Program-made: the position numbers and the translations under genes
Part shown: positions 6,967 through 9,556 of the stretch, piece after piece
How positions within the stretch are numbered: the first letter of the stretch is position 1
How the letters are laid out: each line of letters opens with the position of its first letter
NCBI GenBank assembly: GCA_946547205.1
Contig: CAMNPA010000023.1
Location: 1 to 9,556 of the forward strand
From: an uncultured Selenomonadales bacterium
GTDB taxonomy: Bacteria > Bacillota > Negativicutes > Selenomonadales > Selenomonadaceae
Length of the DNA: 9,556 bases
Direction of reading: 5' to 3'
The notes under the pieces: generated by a model
Told to the model about the DNA's origin: nothing
The model's input: only the letters and a program-made list of their open reading frames with translations
Database searches by the model: none

Positions 6967-8205
6967 ATGACGGGCAGCAGAGAAGTTATCACGGGCGGCG
7001 ACTTCAAGCGCATGGTTGCCGGCGCGTACAGCGAATTTCTTTTGGAATACGAGAACATCAATGCGCTGAGCGGTGCGGGGACTTTGGCGGGCACACACAT
7101 TTTGCGAACGATGGGCGCGGCGGTCATGCCTCTGGCTGATGCAAAAGATGATTCAATCGGCGGACTTGCTCGGCGTGTATCGACTGCGGCGGTCTTCGGT
7201 GCTCGCGGAAATGCAGGTGTCGTCTTGGCGCAAATGTTTCGCGGAATCAGTGCGGGACTTGTCGGCAAATACGACGCGACAGGCTCCGAATTCGGCAAGG
7301 CATTTCAATACGGCATTCTTTACGCGCAAAGACTTGTTCCCGAAGAGCCGGAGCGACCGTTTATCACCGTTGCAAAGGCTGTTGCCAAAGGCACGTATCA
7401 TGCGGTGCGGGACGGTATGCCGATTGTCGAAATACTTTTTCAAGCAATTCAGACCGGCGAAAAATCCGTTGAACAAATCGGCAACAACGACGCCGGCGCA
7501 AACATTATGCTTAGCTTTTTGAAAGGCTGCTTGAAAGGTATCGACGGCAATTTTGTTTCGCCGGCAGTGAGTTTGTCGCTCGGACTTGGCACGCATAAAA
7601 ATATGCCCGACCCGCGAAATGATCTCGTGCGCCCGTATTGCGTTCGACTGCGCGTCAAAAATTCCAAAGCCAGCTTGAACGAATTGGAACGTCAAATGCG
7701 AGACTTCAGCAGCTTTTCGATTGTTGAACGTGCACGCGGCGGGCTTGATGTTCACGTTCACACAGACCACGTCGGCAAAACTTTGGAACAGGCAATCGGT
7801 TGGGGACCGCTGTCGGAAGTTAAAATCACGAACATGAGCGAAGTGCACGTTTTGCCCGCGCACGAGGCACTTATGAAAGTTGCCGCATTAGCCGTCGCAA
7901 AAGACTCATTCGAGGCGCAGAAACTTCAAGATGCCGGAGCGTCGATTTTGGTTTCAGGCAGCGAAGAGTCGTCACCGTCACTTTCGGAGATAATCGGTGC
8001 GGCACATTCGGATTTGGCGTCGAGCTACGTTTTAGTCGCGTCAAGTCCCGATTATCGATTGGTCTTCAAGCAGGCGAAGAGACTTTTGGGCGGACGAGTC
8101 GAGTTGGTTTTAGCTGACACCTTCGATAACACGATCGCCGCGCTGAAAAAATTTTCGCCGAGTTTATCAGCCGGCGAGAACGCAAAAATCATGGCACAAT
8201 TCTAA
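6967..8205 (+). CDS. DAK2/FakA-like protein lacking the DGDTG metal motif (412 aa)
   Basis: The layout is that of the fatty-acid kinase FakA family. A DAK2 domain (about 11-195) contains FGARGNAGVVLAQMFRGISA (77-96) and DAGANIMLSFLKG (175-187). A middle domain has GGLDVHVHTDHVGKTLEQA (258-276), then SEVKITNMSE. The C-terminal part (300-400) has a shortened counterpart of the FakA end (TIAALKKFSPS). FakA phosphorylates fatty acids held by FakB. In active relatives the first loop reads PVPDGDTGTNM, and its Asp residues bind the magnesium ions that hold ATP. Here that place reads NALSGAGTLAGTHILRTM (32-49) with no Asp, so catalysis is doubtful. The protein is about 140 residues shorter than typical FakA. 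The ATG at 6967 follows AGGAGG (6953-6958). It is divergent from the FtsA-like gene, and the GT61-ChW gene starts 14 bases after its stop, probably in the same operon. It could be a non-catalytic paralogue or a binding protein. Confidence 0.85.
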   Translation: MTGSREVITGGDFKRMVAGAYSEFLLEYENINALSGAGTLAGTHILRTMGAAVMPLADAKDDSIGGLARRVSTAAVFGARGNAGVVLAQMFRGISAGLVGKYDATGSEFGKAFQYGILYAQRLVPEEPERPFITVAKAVAKGTYHAVRDGMPIVEILFQAIQTGEKSVEQIGNNDAGANIMLSFLKGCLKGIDGNFVSPAVSLSLGLGTHKNMPDPRNDLVRPYCVRLRVKNSKASLNELERQMRDFSSFSIVERARGGLDVHVHTDHVGKTLEQAIGWGPLSEVKITNMSEVHVLPAHEALMKVAALAVAKDSFEAQKLQDAGASILVSGSEESSPSLSEIIGAAHSDLASSYVLVASSPDYRLVFKQAKRLLGGRVELVLADTFDNTIAALKKFSPSLSAGENAKIMAQF

Positions 8206-8219
8206 GGAGGACTTTTGCT

Positions 8220-9556
8220 TTGACAAATTTAGATTATCTTTACAATCCCGAAGCCGCCAAACCACACTTTGCTAAAGATTATTTCGTTGATAAGAAGTTA
8301 GGCTTTCAAGTCATCGAAAACGGAACGATTCTTACTTATAAAGACAACGGGCTTGGCGGTTTAGTGGGAGCTTTGGGTGGAATTGTCGACAGCGATGGTA
8401 AGTTCAGCGGAAGCAGTTATGTATCGGGAACCAGAGCAGACAAAAGCTATACCCCCCCCAATGTAATTCAACACAGCTCCGAAACCGTCGTTTATCTCGG
8501 ATATTTTTATCCCGTTTGGGGACACGTCATCACTGACGACATAAGTCATCTTTGGTTTTTAAAAAGCGAAGAATTTCGGACGCAGTTTAAAGATTTTCCG
8601 TTGGTTTATATTTCGTGGTGTAATCAACCTTTGGAAAGCCAGCAAAGTTTCCGACGCCTTTTGGAAATTTTAGGAGTAGACATTGAAAAGTTTCGTCGTA
8701 TTGAACAACCAACGCAATTCGATAAAATTATTCTGCCCGACCGTTCTTTTTCAAATGCAATAAATGGATTTACTAAGGAATATCGCGAGACGATTGATCA
8801 AGTAAGAGACTTCGCGCTGAAAAATCGGACGCCGACTTCTTGCAAAAAAATTTATTATCTTCATGGAAGACGACAATTCGGCGAAGAAAAGCTTGCTGAA
8901 TATTTCCGCTCCAAAGGCTATGAAATTATTCGCCCTGAAACATTAACGCTCGACGAACAACTTAACATCTTGATTAACGCAGAAAGTTTTGCATCTACTC
9001 TTGGTTCAAGCTCGCATAATTCTGTTTTTCTGAGTGATAATTCCGAAGTTATCTTAATTCCTCGCTTGCATCATGTTTATTCGCATCAACTTATTATTGA
9101 TCAAGTTCACGATCAAAATATCAGCTATCTCGATTCGTCGCTGTCTATTTTTTACACGCGCAATGGTCCCTTTTGCTATATTATCAGTCCGCAGCTCAAA
9201 AAATTTTTCGGCGACACTTTCAACGGCTACGATGAAGAGGATTTAAAAAATTTCCTGCAATACGTCAAAGATTCTATTGGCAAAGGTTTAATTGTCACTT
9301 CAAATGCAATGAATTATTATGCTCCCGTTCTTGAAGACTTCATGGCGCAACTTAGACAGCACGAAAACTTAATTGCGTCTTATGATATGCCAAAGAATTG
9401 GGAGACCTTTCAACCGCCGTTGACTTATCAGACGCATATTCATAAGAAAGGCTGGGTAACGTGGCAGAATGAGGAACAAATCAGCGGCTCAACGGAGGAC
9501 AAGCTCGACATTCAAGCCGTCAAGATAAATTTTCCCGGGCACAAAGTTTATTACTC
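8220..9556 (+). CDS. GT61/DUF563-like glycosyltransferase fused to ChW repeats (partial, runs off the window)
   Basis: A TTG at 8220 opens a frame that stays open to the window end (445 codons seen). AGGAGG (8205-8210) overlaps the preceding stop and lies 9 bases upstream. Residues 25-275 resemble GT61/DUF563 transferases: an N-terminal IENGTILTY and GIVDSDG part, LGYFYPVWGHVITDDISHLW (93-112), ILPDRSFSNAINGF (171-184), and the late motif KIYYLHGRR...LTLDEQLNILINAESF followed by GSSSHNSVFLSD (262-273). These enzymes transfer sugars to surface or capsular glycans. After a linker, residues 401-437 form a ChW repeat (YQTHIHKKGW, then ISGSTEDKLDIQAVKI), and a second copy begins at 443. ChW repeats are known from secreted clostridial proteins, yet no signal peptide or membrane segment is visible here. 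Codon 78 opens an eight-C run (8452-8459). The gene looks richer in A+T than its neighbour. The fold assignment is by motif only. Confidence 0.8.
   Translation, partial: MTNLDYLYNPEAAKPHFAKDYFVDKKLGFQVIENGTILTYKDNGLGGLVGALGGIVDSDGKFSGSSYVSGTRADKSYTPPNVIQHSSETVVYLGYFYPVWGHVITDDISHLWFLKSEEFRTQFKDFPLVYISWCNQPLESQQSFRRLLEILGVDIEKFRRIEQPTQFDKIILPDRSFSNAINGFTKEYRETIDQVRDFALKNRTPTSCKKIYYLHGRRQFGEEKLAEYFRSKGYEIIRPETLTLDEQLNILINAESFASTLGSSSHNSVFLSDNSEVILIPRLHHVYSHQLIIDQVHDQNISYLDSSLSIFYTRNGPFCYIISPQLKKFFGDTFNGYDEEDLKNFLQYVKDSIGKGLIVTSNAMNYYAPVLEDFMAQLRQHENLIASYDMPKNWETFQPPLTYQTHIHKKGWVTWQNEEQISGSTEDKLDIQAVKINFPGHKVYY

Noticed and set aside
7153..7863. Minus-strand open frame of 236 aa inside the DAK2-like gene
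   Set aside because: Antisense to an intact recognised gene, no family motif, no upstream ribosome binding site.
1..9556. tRNA, rRNA, riboswitch or CRISPR array
   Set aside because: No cloverleaf, rRNA-like stretch, conserved riboswitch core or regularly spaced repeat was seen on reading either strand.

Overview
The window looks like chromosomal DNA of a low-to-mid GC Bacillota bacterium. Ribosome binding sites are strong and AGGAGG-like, GTG and TTG starts occur, and the last gene carries a ChW repeat, a family described mainly from clostridia and relatives. An exported protein with BamE/SmpA-like features would fit the diderm Negativicutes, but nothing here proves that placement.

Layout, left to right. 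At 16-918 (+) is an intact sucD (succinyl-CoA ligase alpha subunit), closed by a terminator hairpin. At 988-1740 (+) is an intact exonuclease III gene. From 1741 to about 3640 the window changes character. It holds a badly decayed plus-strand gene of unknown family (about 1900-2790, several frames) and, facing it, a broken phage-type BRO antirepressor gene (2794-3331, -) with a nonsense codon and a frameshift. This looks like a degenerating prophage or mobile-element remnant. A hairpin with A and T tracts on its two sides (about 3628-3670) closes the next block.

The block 3674-6869 runs leftward. A large FtsA/PilM-like actin-fold protein (795 aa) with a long tail of tandem beta-rich repeats is followed 39 bases later by a secreted protein gene (3674-4442). 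That second gene is interrupted by one frameshift. Across a 97-base divergent intergenic region lies a rightward pair. A FakA/DAK2-like protein (6967-8205) lacks the family's metal-binding DGDTG motif. Fourteen bases later a TTG-started gene (8220 to beyond the window end) encodes a GT61/DUF563-like glycosyltransferase fused to ChW repeats, with an eight-C tract near its 5' end.

How the genes may work together: sucD and xth are housekeeping. The divergent FtsA-like, secreted-protein, DAK2-like and GT61-ChW genes may form a cell-envelope or surface-glycan locus, but that is inference from adjacency. The observations most worth a second look are the GT61-ChW fusion with its possibly phase-variable C tract, the DAK2-like protein without its catalytic Asp motif, and the repeat tail of the FtsA-like protein. 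I saw no tRNA, rRNA, CRISPR array or intact insertion sequence.
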